From contig WNKI01000001.1 in NCBI GenBank assembly GCA_015350385.1, forward strand, positions 11,671,338 to 11,735,337: DNA of 64,000 nucleotides. Direction: 5' to 3'. Source of the stretch: Aculops lycopersici. Lineage: Eukaryota > Arthropoda > Arachnida > Trombidiformes > Eriophyidae. A program made the translations under genes and the position numbers. The notes beneath the pieces are model-generated. The model was given only the letters and a program-made list of their open reading frames with translations. It was not told the origin of the DNA and did not search any database. Shown in pieces: positions 12,801 to 25,791 of this stretch; positions within the stretch are counted from its first letter, which is position 1, and each line of letters begins with the position of its first letter.

Positions 12801-15800
12801 TTCATTTGCTCGATTTGCTCCGTGAACTCAATTGCTCTTTCCAAGTTGCCCGTCACAACCTTTGGCGTCAAATCAGTTCGCGAGCAAGTCGGTCGGTCGG
12901 TAGCAAATTAGGCAGCCAAATTGGGCAAATCCAACAGGCCAACTAACTGACCGGCGAGCGAGTGGCAACCAGAGACTAACTTGAACCTCGATTTCGGACG
13001 CTAGACCACGATAATCGGTTGTCTTGTTTGCTTTATGAGCTACCCTCTCGGCCCATTAGCTTCTCGTCTCAGTTTCTGTTTGCTAGTTGGACTTTTGCTT
13101 GGAGTTTCCATGCTAAACACAAGCAAAAGCAGCGACACCACCAACAAGTTTGCCTCTCCGCTCAGCCCAGACACAAAGTCAATCAGTTTGCTTGCGCCAA
13201 ATCTAAACTCGCTGCTAGCGACAAGCGAGCCAAGCAGAAATCGTTGTTGTCTTGGTTGACCGGAAGCTAGACGCCGCCGAGTGTTTAAATGTCTACCGCG
13301 CCTGTGGCGAGAGGTGCATGTTGAGAGCGGACTTCAGGGGCGCCATCTTTGGGCAATGGAACAAGTCAACTTGCTTAAAAGGAACCGGAAATCGTGGCGC
13401 CACCGGGCGGCACGCAAACCAACAAACAAAAGGAGCATCCAGTTCGGATGCGCGAAGCTCAGAAGTCGCTATGCGCTCCTCGGCAGTGCACCCCTCTAGT
13501 GCCAGTCCAAGCAATTATCTCCCCCCGCCGCCCGCTGGAAGCAGCTGTCCCATTGCTGCCTGCAACCCATTTATCTGGCCAAGGTTAGTTCATGATTTGC
13601 CACGGGTGGCGCTGGTGCCCGTTTTCCGAGCCGCCTCTCTGTCTCTCCCTCGGGACTAGCGGATTGGGCGTCTCCTGTGGCGGCGGCGCCGGGAGTCCGA
13701 AGCCACGATCCAGATCGTTGCTTGCCCATCATAATCGCCAAGTTCAGTTTGGTTCAGTCTGGCCCCGATTTGCATTGAGCGAGATAAAGGAAGAATGCAG
13801 CCGGCGGATGCTGAATGTTGGCTACCAACGTTTGGTAAAAGTCGCTATGCGCTAGCTTGCCAACTTAACTTTGCAGGGGCCATTTTTGGCTCGCGACGGC
13901 AACGCCAAGCTAGAGCAAGCCGCTATGCACACGCCACTTGCCGATGATTTCAACACTCCAAAGATCGGTTGCTATCTGGCTAGCCAAATAGCTAGCCGAC
14001 AGCCACTTGCTAGCAGGTTATCGCTAGCAAGCGAGGGGGCTGCACTTGGCGTGTTGCAGTATCAGACTCTCGACACAAAACACGAGCGCAACTGTGCAGC
14101 TGGCTCCTCGTTTGCGATAGCAACTCGCTGGTTGAAGTGAGTGGAAGTTGCGAAACGGCGAGCTGACGAGCTCGCCGAGGGTTGGGAGCGCTGAGTGGTC
14201 TAGTGAAAGCACAACAACGTAGCCAGAGCTATGCACCAAGCTCGTGGCATGAGTTGTACTGTTGCCATAACTGCTGCTCGTGTGGATTCACCCTCCATTC
14301 GCCTATCGTTATTGCATTTTGAGGCCACTGACGGCGAGCAAGCGCGCGGCCAAACAAATTGTATTAGTGTCTCGCTAGCTTGCCAGCCAGCCAGCCAGCC
14401 ACCACTGACTTGGGCGCCTCGCTGATCGAAACGCCAGTGCCACTAACGCTATCCCCGACCCTCCAGTTTCTGGGTCGGTTTTTGTGTGTCGCCAATGCGA
14501 CGAAACTTTGGCTGAAACTCTTCCGCTCGTTTGTGGTCTTGGCGCGATGCGTTTATTTATCTTCTCTCATGAAAGACAAGCGTTTTGTTAGTTGGAACCT
14601 CGAGCTTGAGTCAAGGACGGAAACTTGCAATAAGTATTTGGATGCAAGATTTAATAAATCTCGAGGATATTAAATCTCGTAACCAATCATATATAATACT
14701 CAATATAGTATATCTGTACACTATACTAATAAAAATATTACCATCAACATCATAATTTATATTACTGAATTCCAAAAGACTGCAAGCTCTCTCGAATGCG
14801 GAGGCCAATCAACCGGCCGACGGAGACCCAGCTGGCCAGTCGCAGCTAGACCATTTGGCAAATATTAACTCGGAGTCCGGCGGCGGCCCTGGCACCGGCT
14901 CCTCGGCAGCCCAACATTTACTCTCCACCACGACCTCAAAGCAAACGCGCCAGTTGCTTTCGAGCACCAAATTGGTCACAATGGGCGACTCACAGGAGAA
15001 GGGACCAACTAGTTTGTTTATCTTTGAGGAGAACAATTTTATTAGATTAAAAACACGCGCAATTATTGAGAATAGTGTCTTTGAGTGGACCGTTTTGGCC
15101 ACCATTATAGCAAATTGCGTTGCCTTAGCCATGGAGGCTCACCTGCCCAACGACGACAAGACGGAACTGGCCATCCAAATAGTGAGTATTTTTACATATT
15201 TCATCCTATGGACTTTCTACTTTCTATCTATTTGTTAACCTTTACCCTCAACTTCACCTTTTCCGCTGGCAACAAACCAAACTGACCAAATTTAAATCTC
15301 TAACAAACACACTCGAAAAAAAAACACAAACAATAGGAAAAAACCGAAACCTACTTCCTGTGCATCTTCTGCGCCGAAGCTTTCCTAAAAATCTTTGCCC
15401 TCGGATTCTGTTTGCACAAAGGCGCTTACCTGCGAAATGTTTGGAACATCATCGACTTCATCGTTGTGCTAACAGGTTTCATTGCCCTCTTTGTTAATGA
15501 GGATTCAAGGTCGGTGGGCGTGGACCTGAGAACACTAAGAGCCATGAGAGTCCTGAGGCCATTGAAGCTGGTGAGTGGAGTCAGCAGTCTCCAGGTTGTG
15601 CTCAAGTCCATTATTAAGGCCATGGCCCCGCTGCTTCAAATTGGCTTGCTCGTTTTGTTTGCCATTGTTATCTTTGCCATCATTGGCCTTGAATTTTATT
15701 CTGGGGTTTTACATAACACCTGCTATAGCAAAACGGATCCCACAATGATTGTCACTGAAGGCGAAACTCCAACTCCTTGCTTTATGAAGGGCGATGTCCA

Positions 15801-18800
15801 GCCGCCAAGCGGGGCGTATATTTGCAACGACACCACATCAGTTTGTTTGGACACGTGGGTTGGTCCCAATTACGGAATCACCAGCTTTGATAACATCTTC
15901 TTTGCCATGTTAACTGTGTTCCAGTGCATCACTATGGAGGGATGGACGTCAATTTTATATTGGATGAACGACGCTCTAGGTAACAGCTATAATTGGGTCT
16001 ATTTCGTGGTGCTCATCATTCTGGGGTCCTTCTTTATGCTCAACCTAGTTCTCGGTGTGTTGAGTGGCGAGTTTGCAAAGGAGAGAGAGCGAGTCGAGAA
16101 TCGACAAGCTTTCCTTAAAATGCGACGCCAGCAACAACTCGAACGAGAGCTCGACGGATATGTGAGTTGGATTTGTAAGGCCGAAGAGGTGATATTAAAA
16201 GAGGATCGGACTACAGAGGAGGAGAAAATGTACATTATGGAGGCGAGGAAACGGGCAGCCGCAAAGCGGAAGAAACTTTTCAAGGGCAAACAGCAGAGCA
16301 CCGATGAGGAGGACGACGAAGAGGACGAGGACGACGAGGGTAAGTAGAATTTTATTCATGATCTTGCATTACCAACTTCTGCTTGCCACACCAGCAAACA
16401 CACCCAACACCCACCCAAAAACAAAGAGATCTCTCGAGAAGAGAAGAGGAAACAATACATTAAGTGAGCGAGTGAGCGAGAGTATCAATTACCAGCAAAT
16501 TAATAATTATGGCCTCATACAGTAATTAAAATAAAAGCGCGCATGGGAAACAAAGCGAGCAGTCAGGAGGTGGCCATCTAGCGCTTTGAAGACACAAACT
16601 ATTAATTAACTAGCGTCCTTAATAATAACACCAATGACAACACCGACGAATCGCTATAACAACATTAATTCTCACATCATCATCAACATTATCGTTACAT
16701 CATAATCATCACTACAATCAACACTATGGCATCAAACTGATCACCACTATGGCAGCACACGGAGAGCGCAAAAAGCACAAGAAACACAAAGGTACTGGTC
16801 GTAAGAGTAGAATATAATGATAATTAGTCTTAATGAACTTAGACCACCTAGTGATTCTTAGACTAAACTTGAAACACTTGACCTTGACGAATAGAGAAAA
16901 GTTGACGCAATTAAATTAATAGTCAATAGTTTGGGTAGTCAATGAACTTAGATTACGCTAAATGATTAACAACAAGGACATTAGTAGCTCCATTGAACTT
17001 AGACTGCCGGCGCCTCGTGCGTCGTCCTTGATTATCTCCGTTGAAAATAGAACAGATGTAGCTCCTCATAGTGCAAAACCAGCCATAGGTGGCCCGATTC
17101 AATGGCCACAAGGTTAAGTCATCATTGTCATCAATTATAATTATAGTAGTATCCGTCCAATCAGAGTCATAGTAAAGTAACACATAGCCTAGCAATCACA
17201 TAGATGTATTATTATGAACTAGTCTAAAGATAATAGAAGATTAGCGATAGTCAAGATATAGATGTCTAAAGAATAGCAATTGTATAATAGAGAGTAGACA
17301 TAGTCCTGCTTACCTAATAATATCGCATAAATATAGCCTTAGAGTTTAGTTGCGCCAACCCGAACACCAAAGACCAAGTGTCAAGTTTAGTTTAGCTTGT
17401 AGTCCAGAGATTTAGATGGCAAGAGTTTGGCTTAGAATTAGCAGCTTTTAGTCGGCCAACTCAAGTTTCTAATATGGAGCACAAAATTAACCTTCATCCT
17501 CCCAAAAATGATGATAAAACGATCTATCAATTTAAACCGCCAACACATCAACAGGTTTCGCGCGGGCCAATTATATCCACACCCGATTCAGCAAGAGCAA
17601 CGGCGCCTGCAAATCCTTTTGGACGGCCGAGAAAAAGGTGCGAGCTGGAATCAAACGAGCAATCAAGTCGCAATTCTTCTATTGGTGTGTCATCGTGTTG
17701 GTCTTCTTGAACACCAGTTGCGTTGCCGTAGAACATTATGGCCAACCGCCTTGGCTAACGGAGTTCCTATTCTACGCCGAATACGTTTTCCTATTTCTAT
17801 TTATATTTGAAATGTGCCTCAAGATGTATGCGCTGGGCGTTAGGACTTACTTCGAGTCGTCATTCAACAAGTTCGACTTTTTCGTCGTTATGGGTTCCAT
17901 CTTTGAAGTTATCTGGTCCTACTACAAGGAGGGATCCTTTGGTCTGTCCGTCTTGCGTGCCCTCCGGTTGTTGAGGATTTTCAAGGTCACCAAATATTGG
18001 TCCTCGCTAAGGAACTTGGTGATTTCCCTATTGGCCTCAATGAGATCCATTATCTCGCTCCTCTTTCTCCTGTTTCTCTTCCTCCTAATCTTTGCTCTTT
18101 TGGGCATGCAACTTTTTGGAGGAGAGTTCAATTTCGAGACGGGAACTCCACCGGCAAACTTTAATACAATTGCAAACGCCCTCCTGACAGTGTTTCAAAT
18201 TTTGACTGGCGAGGATTGGAACGAGGTTATGTACAATGGTATTAGATCACAGGGAGGCATTGAACGCGGCGGAATGGTATACAGTGTCTACTATATTATA
18301 TTGGTGCTCTTCGGTAACTACACTCTACTCAATGTGTTTCTTGCCATTGCTGTCGACAATCTTGCCAACGCACAGGAAATGACCGCCGCCCAAGAGGAGG
18401 AGGCCGACGATATTAGACGAGCTCAGGCCATGGAGCTCGAGAAGGAGTTGGCCTCGCTTCGAGCCGATCCCATGAGTCAAAACAAGGGACTTGCGGGAAA
18501 ATCTGCCTCGAGCATTGAGCCGGTCCGTGTCAACATTTGCCCTCCCTCGCCACAGGATAAAACGCGAGAGGAATCCCGAAGACGGAGGGCGGGCCAGGAC
18601 AAGCTAATCGCGGGCTCTTCAATGGAGAGTTCCGTGGAGAAGGACGAGAATGAGGCGGCGGCGGCGGCGAGTGGCGAGAATCAAGCAGAGACTTCAGGCG
18701 GCAAGGGCAAAGCATCAGGCGGCAAGGCAAATGATGCCGATCTAAGGTTAATGATGCTGATGGACGATCCCGCTTACAAGATACCAAGCGACTTTATGCT

Positions 18801-21800
18801 CGACGATGACGACGACGACGAGCTCGACTCGACGAACCCGCGTGGTAGTCGGCGCTCGCCTGGCGCCGGAACAGGTGGCGCCGGAAGTCGTGCAATGATA
18901 ACTCCAAATGCCGACGACGACGACGCCGACGATTCGGGACCGAAGCCAATTTTGCCCTATTCCTCGATGTTCATATTTTCCTCCACAAACCCAATCAGAG
19001 TCTTTGCGCACAACATTGCCAACATGGCCTACTTTGAGCCATTCATCATGACCATCATCGTGGCCTCAAGTGTGTCGCTCGCCGCCGAGGACCCCGTTCT
19101 GGAGGATAGCGATTGGAACATGGTGCTCAATTACTTTGACTACGCATTCACACTGGTATTCACAATTGAGATGTTGCTCAAGGTTATCGATTTGGGCATT
19201 ATGCTGCATCCCGGTTCCTACTGTCGCGACTTCTGGAATTTGCTCGACGCCATTGTCGTCATTTGCGCTCTAATTGCCTTTGCCTTCGCCGGAAGTTCAG
19301 CTGGCCAAAATCTGTCCACCATCAAGGCTTTTAGGGTGCTGCGAGTGCTGAGGCCATTGAAAACCATCAAGCGAGTTCCAAAGCTCAAGGCAGTTTTCGA
19401 TTGCGTCCTCACCTCGTTGCGTAATGTGTTTAATATTCTCATCGTCTACATCCTATTCCAGTTTATATTTGCCGTCATTGCAGTGCAACTGTTCAACGGC
19501 CGCTTCTTCTATTGCACCGACGAGGCAAAGTTAACCCAAAGCCAGTGTTACGGCGACGCTCTCAAGTATGAATCACTAGATAAGGCGCCAGTTCCAACGA
19601 TAAAACGCCAATGGCTTAGGCACAACTTCAACTACGACGACGTCCTGGCCGCAATGTTGACCCTATTCACCGTGCAAACAGGTGAGGGTTGGCCAAATGT
19701 GCTGCAACACTCAATGGACTCCACCTTTGAGGACCTCGGACCGCTGCCAAGATTTCGAATGGAAATGAGTCTATTCTATATTATCTTCTTCATTGTGTTT
19801 CCCTTCTTCTTTGTCAACATCTTCGTCGCTCTAATTATTATTACCTTTCAGGAGCAAGGCGAGAAGGAACTAGAGGAGGGTGAGATTGATAAGAATCAAA
19901 AATCGTGCATTGATTTTGCCATCCAAGCTAAGCCGTTGCAACGATACATGCCAAAGGATAAGGACTCTTTCAAGTACAAAATTTGGAAGGTGGTCGTTTC
20001 AACGGCATTCGAGTACTTTATTATGGTTCTCATTGTTTGCAATACCATCCTATTAATGATGAAGTCCTATAACGAAAGTGAAACTTATAAGCATAGTCTC
20101 AGGTATTTGAATCACACATTTACCAGTCTATTTGCCCTCGAGTGCCTACTAAAAATGGTGGCTTTTGGGCTCAAGAATTTCTACAAGGATTATTGGAACA
20201 TTTTTGATTTTGTCACTGTCTGTGGTAGTGCCATCGACGCGTTTATTGTTGAATTTGGTGGCAAAAAGAGCAGCATGCAAGTGGGCTTCTTGCGATTATT
20301 TAGAGCTGCAAGATTGATTAAGCTACTCAGGCAGGGATATACAATTAGGATATTACTTTGGACTTTCATTCAATCATTCAAGGCGCTGCCTTACGTTTGC
20401 CTCTTGATTGCAATGTTGTTTTTCATTTACGCTATCATTGGAATGCAGGTAAGTTACCTAGTGTTTAGTTCTCCCTCTCAATCCATTCTATAAACTCTCG
20501 TCTGTCCAAGGACTTTGCTCAAGGTTAAACATGGTATTCCAACAACATAAAGTCAACTAGCAGGAGCTCAATCAAAAACCTCAAGATCAGCGGAGGCGAC
20601 AATCTACAACAACCAGTTGCTTCCAATCACTGACACCTGACACTTCCGCTTTACATACTCACTCACTCACCAATACAAAATACACTCGCTCATCAATTGC
20701 ATTATGACAATGAAAAATGATTCTGATTCTGATACAACCAGATGTTTGGCGATATACTTATCGATCCAAACACCTCGCTGACTAGACACAATCATTTCCA
20801 GGCTTTCTCCACCTCGTTGCTATTGCTATTTCGGTGAGTGATATACTAGTTTGCTGTAGTTCAAACTGATGTAGGATTAGTATTAGCTTCGGCGGCCGTT
20901 AGGGTCGCCCAGAGTGAGATGTAAATAGTGTCGTGATATTAGCTAGTACCTAGGATAGTTGTAGTCGATTGCCGCCTCTGCCCCTGAACCCAAATCAACG
21001 TAGATATTAGATGATAGATAGAAATATTAGAAGTAGACTAAAGATTAGATAGGTTGTCATAGATAATCTCAATTTGAATTCATAAATTTTAACCGAGCAA
21101 CTGGACTACTAATTCGATCTGGTGATTGAGTTAGACTCACCTAATACCCCTTTTTCATCAGGAAATCTATCGTAGAAATAGCATTAGTAGTATTAGCAAT
21201 AGCACTAGTAGATTCGATATTAACCAACTCTTATTACTCAACTTCAACCAACTGCAAACCCTGGTCGATGATATAAAAATCAGGTTTTCGGTAACATTGC
21301 GTTCTCGCCCGATTCTCAAATCACGAGACACAATAACTTTAGAAACTTCATCCAAGGCTTGATGCTTTTGTTCAGGTAAACTATGAACACCAATTAGTAA
21401 TGTTCACTGGGGCCCAATAGACAAAAGCTACTAACACTTAAATTGAAATGACTACATGAGATTGCTTTGCCGTCGACTTGGATTGGCTTGTGGATCCGTT
21501 GCATTGCCAGCGATCCATCTCAAAATCTACAGGTGGCGGCCGCTTTGCCAATGAAACAATCGCTATAAGATACTGTCCAGAAATTGCTTCTTTTTGCACG
21601 TTTAAAACTTTAGCATAATTCAATGATTTGCATGCTTAAATATCCAATCCTTTGTTCTAGCATCTTTTGCCTGCCTTTCAGTTAACCCAATCTAATCATA
21701 GATCCAAAAGTAATTTGCGCGCTTGCATGTTGAAAGTTTGCGGCATGATGACATAGTAGAATAGTATTTGCATCTTTGTAAAACTTTGCCCAACTTCAGT

Positions 21801-24800
21801 GCATAATTAGACTTCATAGTAACTAGTAGAAGTAGTCAAATTCAGTTTAAATCGAAGTAGCTGTAGCTGTAGTTAGAAGCCACCAAATAATCTCCATTTA
21901 TCACCCAAATCTTGACAAAAAACTAACAAATTCTCATATACAAATGAAACATATACACGTGTTACATGATGCGTACGAACGAATGAACCCCACCAACAAT
22001 CGAACATAATATCATTAACAGGTGCGCCACGGGAGAAGCTTGGCAACAGGTAATGATGGCCTGCGTCGAGGGACAACAATGTGATCCAAGGGCCACGAAA
22101 AAGGGACGTAACTGTGGCTCAAATGCCGCCTATTCCTACTTCGTCTCCTTCATCTTCTTCTGCTCCTTCTTGATGTTGAACTTGTTTGTTGCCGTTATTA
22201 TGGACAACTTCGACTACCTAACCCGCGACTCGTCCATTCTGGGCGCGCATCACTTGGACGAGTTCATTAGAGTTTGGGCCGAATATGATCCAAATGCAAC
22301 AGGATACATACATTTCACTGAAATGTACGACATGTTGCGCAATATGGACCCGCCACTGGGCTTTGGTAACAAGTGTCCCTCGCGGTTGGCCTACAAGAAG
22401 TTGATTCGAATGAACATGCCCATTACAGAGTCTGGCAAGGTGAACTTTACAACCACCTTGTTTGCTTTGATTCGTGAGAATCTCAACATTAAAATGAGAT
22501 CAGCCGACGAGATGGACCAAGCGGATCGTGAGCTCAGAGTTACGTTGCAAAAGTTGTGGCCACTCCAGGCAAAGAAGATTATCAACAAGTTGTTGCCGCC
22601 GCATGAGGAATTGAATGCTGGAAAGTTAACGGTGGGCAAGATTTATGCTGGCCTCTTGATTCATGAGAATTGGAAAACCACCAGATTTGGCCAGAAACCG
22701 GGACCTGGAGGTTTAAGCGTAAGTAGTGGTTTTGTTCTCATTTTATTTTATTTTGATTTGATTTACAATCTTGAATCAAATTTCGAAACAATCGACGACC
22801 ACCAACGCGATAACGTCGACCTCGATGTCAACAAAATGACCTGGTGTTAGGTAACAGAAGTGTTAGGCAACAGGCGGTTAGGTTTTATCAAAAGATAGAA
22901 GCGAGATAGTTTGAGTTCACCACCTCCGATCATCGAGATACCTAATGCTAGAATATTACACACATCATCATCCACATGGAATATCAAATACCAAACGAAA
23001 ACAACGACAATCACACAATCAATTAACATTTAGATGGAGGAGATCAACTCTCCAACTACGGGGCTCAGTGACCGCGGGGTAAATGATAGCTACTTTAGAA
23101 AGAATTTGAACCTGCTTATGCCCCTCGCGCTAGTCGCTCCAACTAGACAATAATCTGCCTCTTGCGTCCCGAAAGCGCGCTTATTGCACCTGCCTAGCTA
23201 AAAAAGTTTATAGAATCAAAACTGCAGCTTCAGAACAACCAGCGTATCAGCTAAATAACTATCCAGCTAAGAGGGCTTAGACTTAAGATTTTGTTGAGAA
23301 TCATGAAATTTCCGTCTCTGTCGTTGCCGCTCCGACCTTGACTCAAATATCAAATGGCATATATGCAGATATATCTTACCTGCGCCAAGCTATCTTTGCT
23401 CTAGCTTCGCTATTTGACTCGCCTAGCGCCTTTGCCTTGCATTTGCTCGAATTTAAATCAACTAACTTCTCTGTTTTTCCCCAACCAAATTTACAGGGTA
23501 CCTCTCTGATAGCTAGACTCATGGGCGCCGTAAGAAACTCCAATACCCGCGCCAGTCACGCCTCCGTGGAAACGCCAGGCGGGATTGCCGGCACTGGTCA
23601 AACTCAGTCCTTCTCGGCGGGCGCTGGTAGCGACTCAAAGGGAGCGGCGGGGACCAGCGGAAGCGCGGGACCTAGCGACTCGCATCTTGCTATGGACGGA
23701 ATCGACAGGCGACCGTCGTTCAGTTACTTGCGCCGGGCTAGTGAGCGTCGTCGTCGGCAGATGCAAATGGAAAAGATGGAGGATGAGGCGGGAAGTCCAC
23801 GGGCAAAGCGGGAGTTTTTTAGTTCCGGTCGACACAGAACTTCGGGCGCCAGCCAGCGAGGATCTGAAAGTGGATTGGAGAGCGACGCCATGAGAAAGGA
23901 TAGTATCTTCGGCGACCCAAAGCAGGAGGCCAATGAGCAGCAGCAACAACACAGGATTCAGCATCCGGATGTGAACTACGATGAGGATCAGCCTGCAGGG
24001 GGTCAGTTCGAGGGAGGCCGATACGGGCCCCAAGGGGACTATCAGCACCAGGGCTACGGACCCAAAGGTGACGCTCCACCGAGACATCAACAACATCAAC
24101 ACCAGAGAGCCGATGACCAAAGACGCCAGTCAAATAGTGACAGATTGACTGATGCCGTTTCGGATGTGATCGACTTTGTCCGTGATGAGTCCTTCAAACG
24201 CGGTAAGCGACACTCGATGATGCGACGCCGGGGCGCTGGCGGTCTGCATTCGGGAACTTCTCATGGCGGCGGCGGTGTTGGAAGTCACACGGGACTCACG
24301 GAGGAGGGTGAGTTCGATAGCGAGGGCTTCCCGGCTCAAGGCGAGAGGTCGCCAGGTTACCGTAGACGGAGGATCATGCGCCGATCGCCTCGTCGCCAAG
24401 TGCAGGCTAGATTCTATAACGACTCCGATACCGGAAGTGCTGCCAGTTTGTCCCACGAACATGCCCTAGGTGGTGGTGGCGGAGGTGGTGATGATCATGG
24501 ACAGAGGTACAAGTTGCAGCAACACGGAGGCAGTGCTCAAGATGCGCACTTAATGTTTCGAGGCGGACCTATGAACCCTGCGGCTCAAATGGACGCTATG
24601 CGCCGACACCAGAGTGCCGATGGGCCATCGCAAATGGCTGGCGGCCATTACCATATTCCTGGTCAACAACAAATGGTAGGCGGATTCTATCCACGAAACA
24701 CCATGACGTTGGACGGAAGTAGCGGTTTGGTGGCCGAGTACATGGATTTGGAGGAGAAGGAGCCGAGCGGAAGTGGCGGCATTCGGCCCATTCCCGTAGG

Positions 24801-25791
24801 TGCAAGTCCGCCGCCTTTGGTTGGCTCGGTGGACGCCGAGCTTGTGGCTGCTCGCAGGAAGCGGGACGAAGATGTTGGCCCATTGGAGGAGGAGGAGACT
24901 GCCATCCATGTTTCCGGTTCGGGTCCCGAAATGGATATGGTCTCAGGAGGCGGCGGTCGGCACCACTCGCCCGGACGCTTCATTGCACCCAAGGTGTCAC
25001 CTCTACAATCGCCCAGCGCCCTCCTGATTCCCGACGAGGAGATTATTCCGCCCGACGTTCCGTATCGCGGCCGCCGGCTCCCCCAAGTGCCCGGCTCAAG
25101 TATCATAAAGTCAGCGGCTGACTTCATCCATTCCTCATTCTATGGCGGCGGCGGTGGTGGCAAGCCCTCCACAAGATCCATTGGCTCTGCGGTGGCCGCG
25201 AGCGCGGCGCCTCTTGTGGCCACAAGCTCAGGACAAGAGTCCATATTCCCGTCGGTGAGCGAGTCGCCCACACTCGAGATGCAGGGGCAAGTTTTGCACG
25301 GACCACACGCACAAGCAACAAGTGGCATAGTGAAGAGGCAGGCCTCCATTGCCGCTCAGTCGCATGCGTCGGCTGTGCCTTTGGAAACAGCGGGAAGTCT
25401 CGACGGATCGGGAGGTATAAACTTTCCGCGAGTTAGTTTCTCGCCAACGCACACAACAACAGTATTAGGAGCGGCACAACAATTGCCACCTGTTTCCATT
25501 CCCGGCGCCTCGATAAGCTTAGGTGCGGGTTCAGGCGGCGGCATTCCAAAACAATATCATCCCACTGCCATGATTGCAACTCACGCGCCCGGAGTAGGCG
25601 GCAACATCATCACACAATCGGCGGTCTTGGCGCCCCAAGAAACGTCGCGCCAAGACCACAGGCAAATGAGTGGCAGTGCTGGCTCCGGGTTGGGTGGTGG
25701 CGGTGGTGGCGGCAGTATCGTCGGCAGCAGTGGCTGGCCGCCGCGAGGTCGCCGAGGCAAGAAGGATGAATTGGAAGACAATTGGTTTTAG
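9849..25791 (+). CDS. cac: Voltage-gated calcium channel alpha1 subunit, CaV2/cacophony type
   Basis: Pore subunit of a presynaptic high-voltage-activated calcium channel. My exon model: 9849-10017, 12506-12605, 14779-15181, 15337-16339, 17555-20448, 20742-20833, 22022-22718 and 23497-25791. All junctions are GT-AG and phase-compatible, giving about 2,550 residues. Visible features: four repeats with S4 helices; selectivity glutamates in MEGW, GEDW, GEGW and GEAW (EEEE, a calcium filter); the beta-subunit AID motif (QQLERELDGYVSWI, about residue 490); a C-terminal EF-hand and IQ-like segment (TVGKIYAGLLI, about 1757); and a RIM-BP-type motif RRLPQVP (about 2312). The repeats and AID make the family certain. 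The linker, the RIM-BP motif and similarity to fly cac indicate CaV2. The first two exons are inferred mainly from phase and splice signals and are the least sure. Exon 5 (2.9 kb) fuses what is many exons in other animals. Introns of about 2.5, 2.2, 1.2, 1.2 and 0.8 kb show no other gene. Confidence 0.93.
11561..11610. repeat. GTAGTC/GTC repeat
   Basis: GTAGTC hexamers change into GTC triplets. The tract lies in the first predicted intron of cac. Confidence 0.85.
16756..16791 (+). other. cac: Candidate 36-nt cassette microexon of cac (I-II linker)
   Basis: It is preceded by GGCAG, followed by GGTACTGG, and is exactly 36 nt. It sits in the only phase-1 intron of the gene (16340-17554), so inclusion keeps frame and adds a strongly basic 12-residue stretch (HGERKKHKKHK) after the acidic end of exon 4. 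The A/C-rich sequence before the acceptor resembles that before the confirmed exons. It is inferred from sequence only. Confidence 0.45.
23034..23078 (+). other. cac: Candidate 45-nt cassette exon of cac (C-terminal tail)
   Basis: It lies in the phase-0 intron 22719-23496, preceded by AACATTTAG and followed by GTAAATG. The 45 nt are in frame with no stop and encode MEEINSPTTGLSDRG. If included, it would fall between the IQ region and the long tail. The donor is weaker than the others. Confidence 0.35.

Noticed and set aside
13252..13659. 135-codon frame in the second cac intron, considered as an extra exon
   Set aside because: It matches no channel region and is not needed to keep phase between exons 2 and 3.
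23635..24120. 161-codon minus-strand frame inside the last cac exon
   Set aside because: It is a shadow of the plus-strand coding sequence, which is clearly the real frame.
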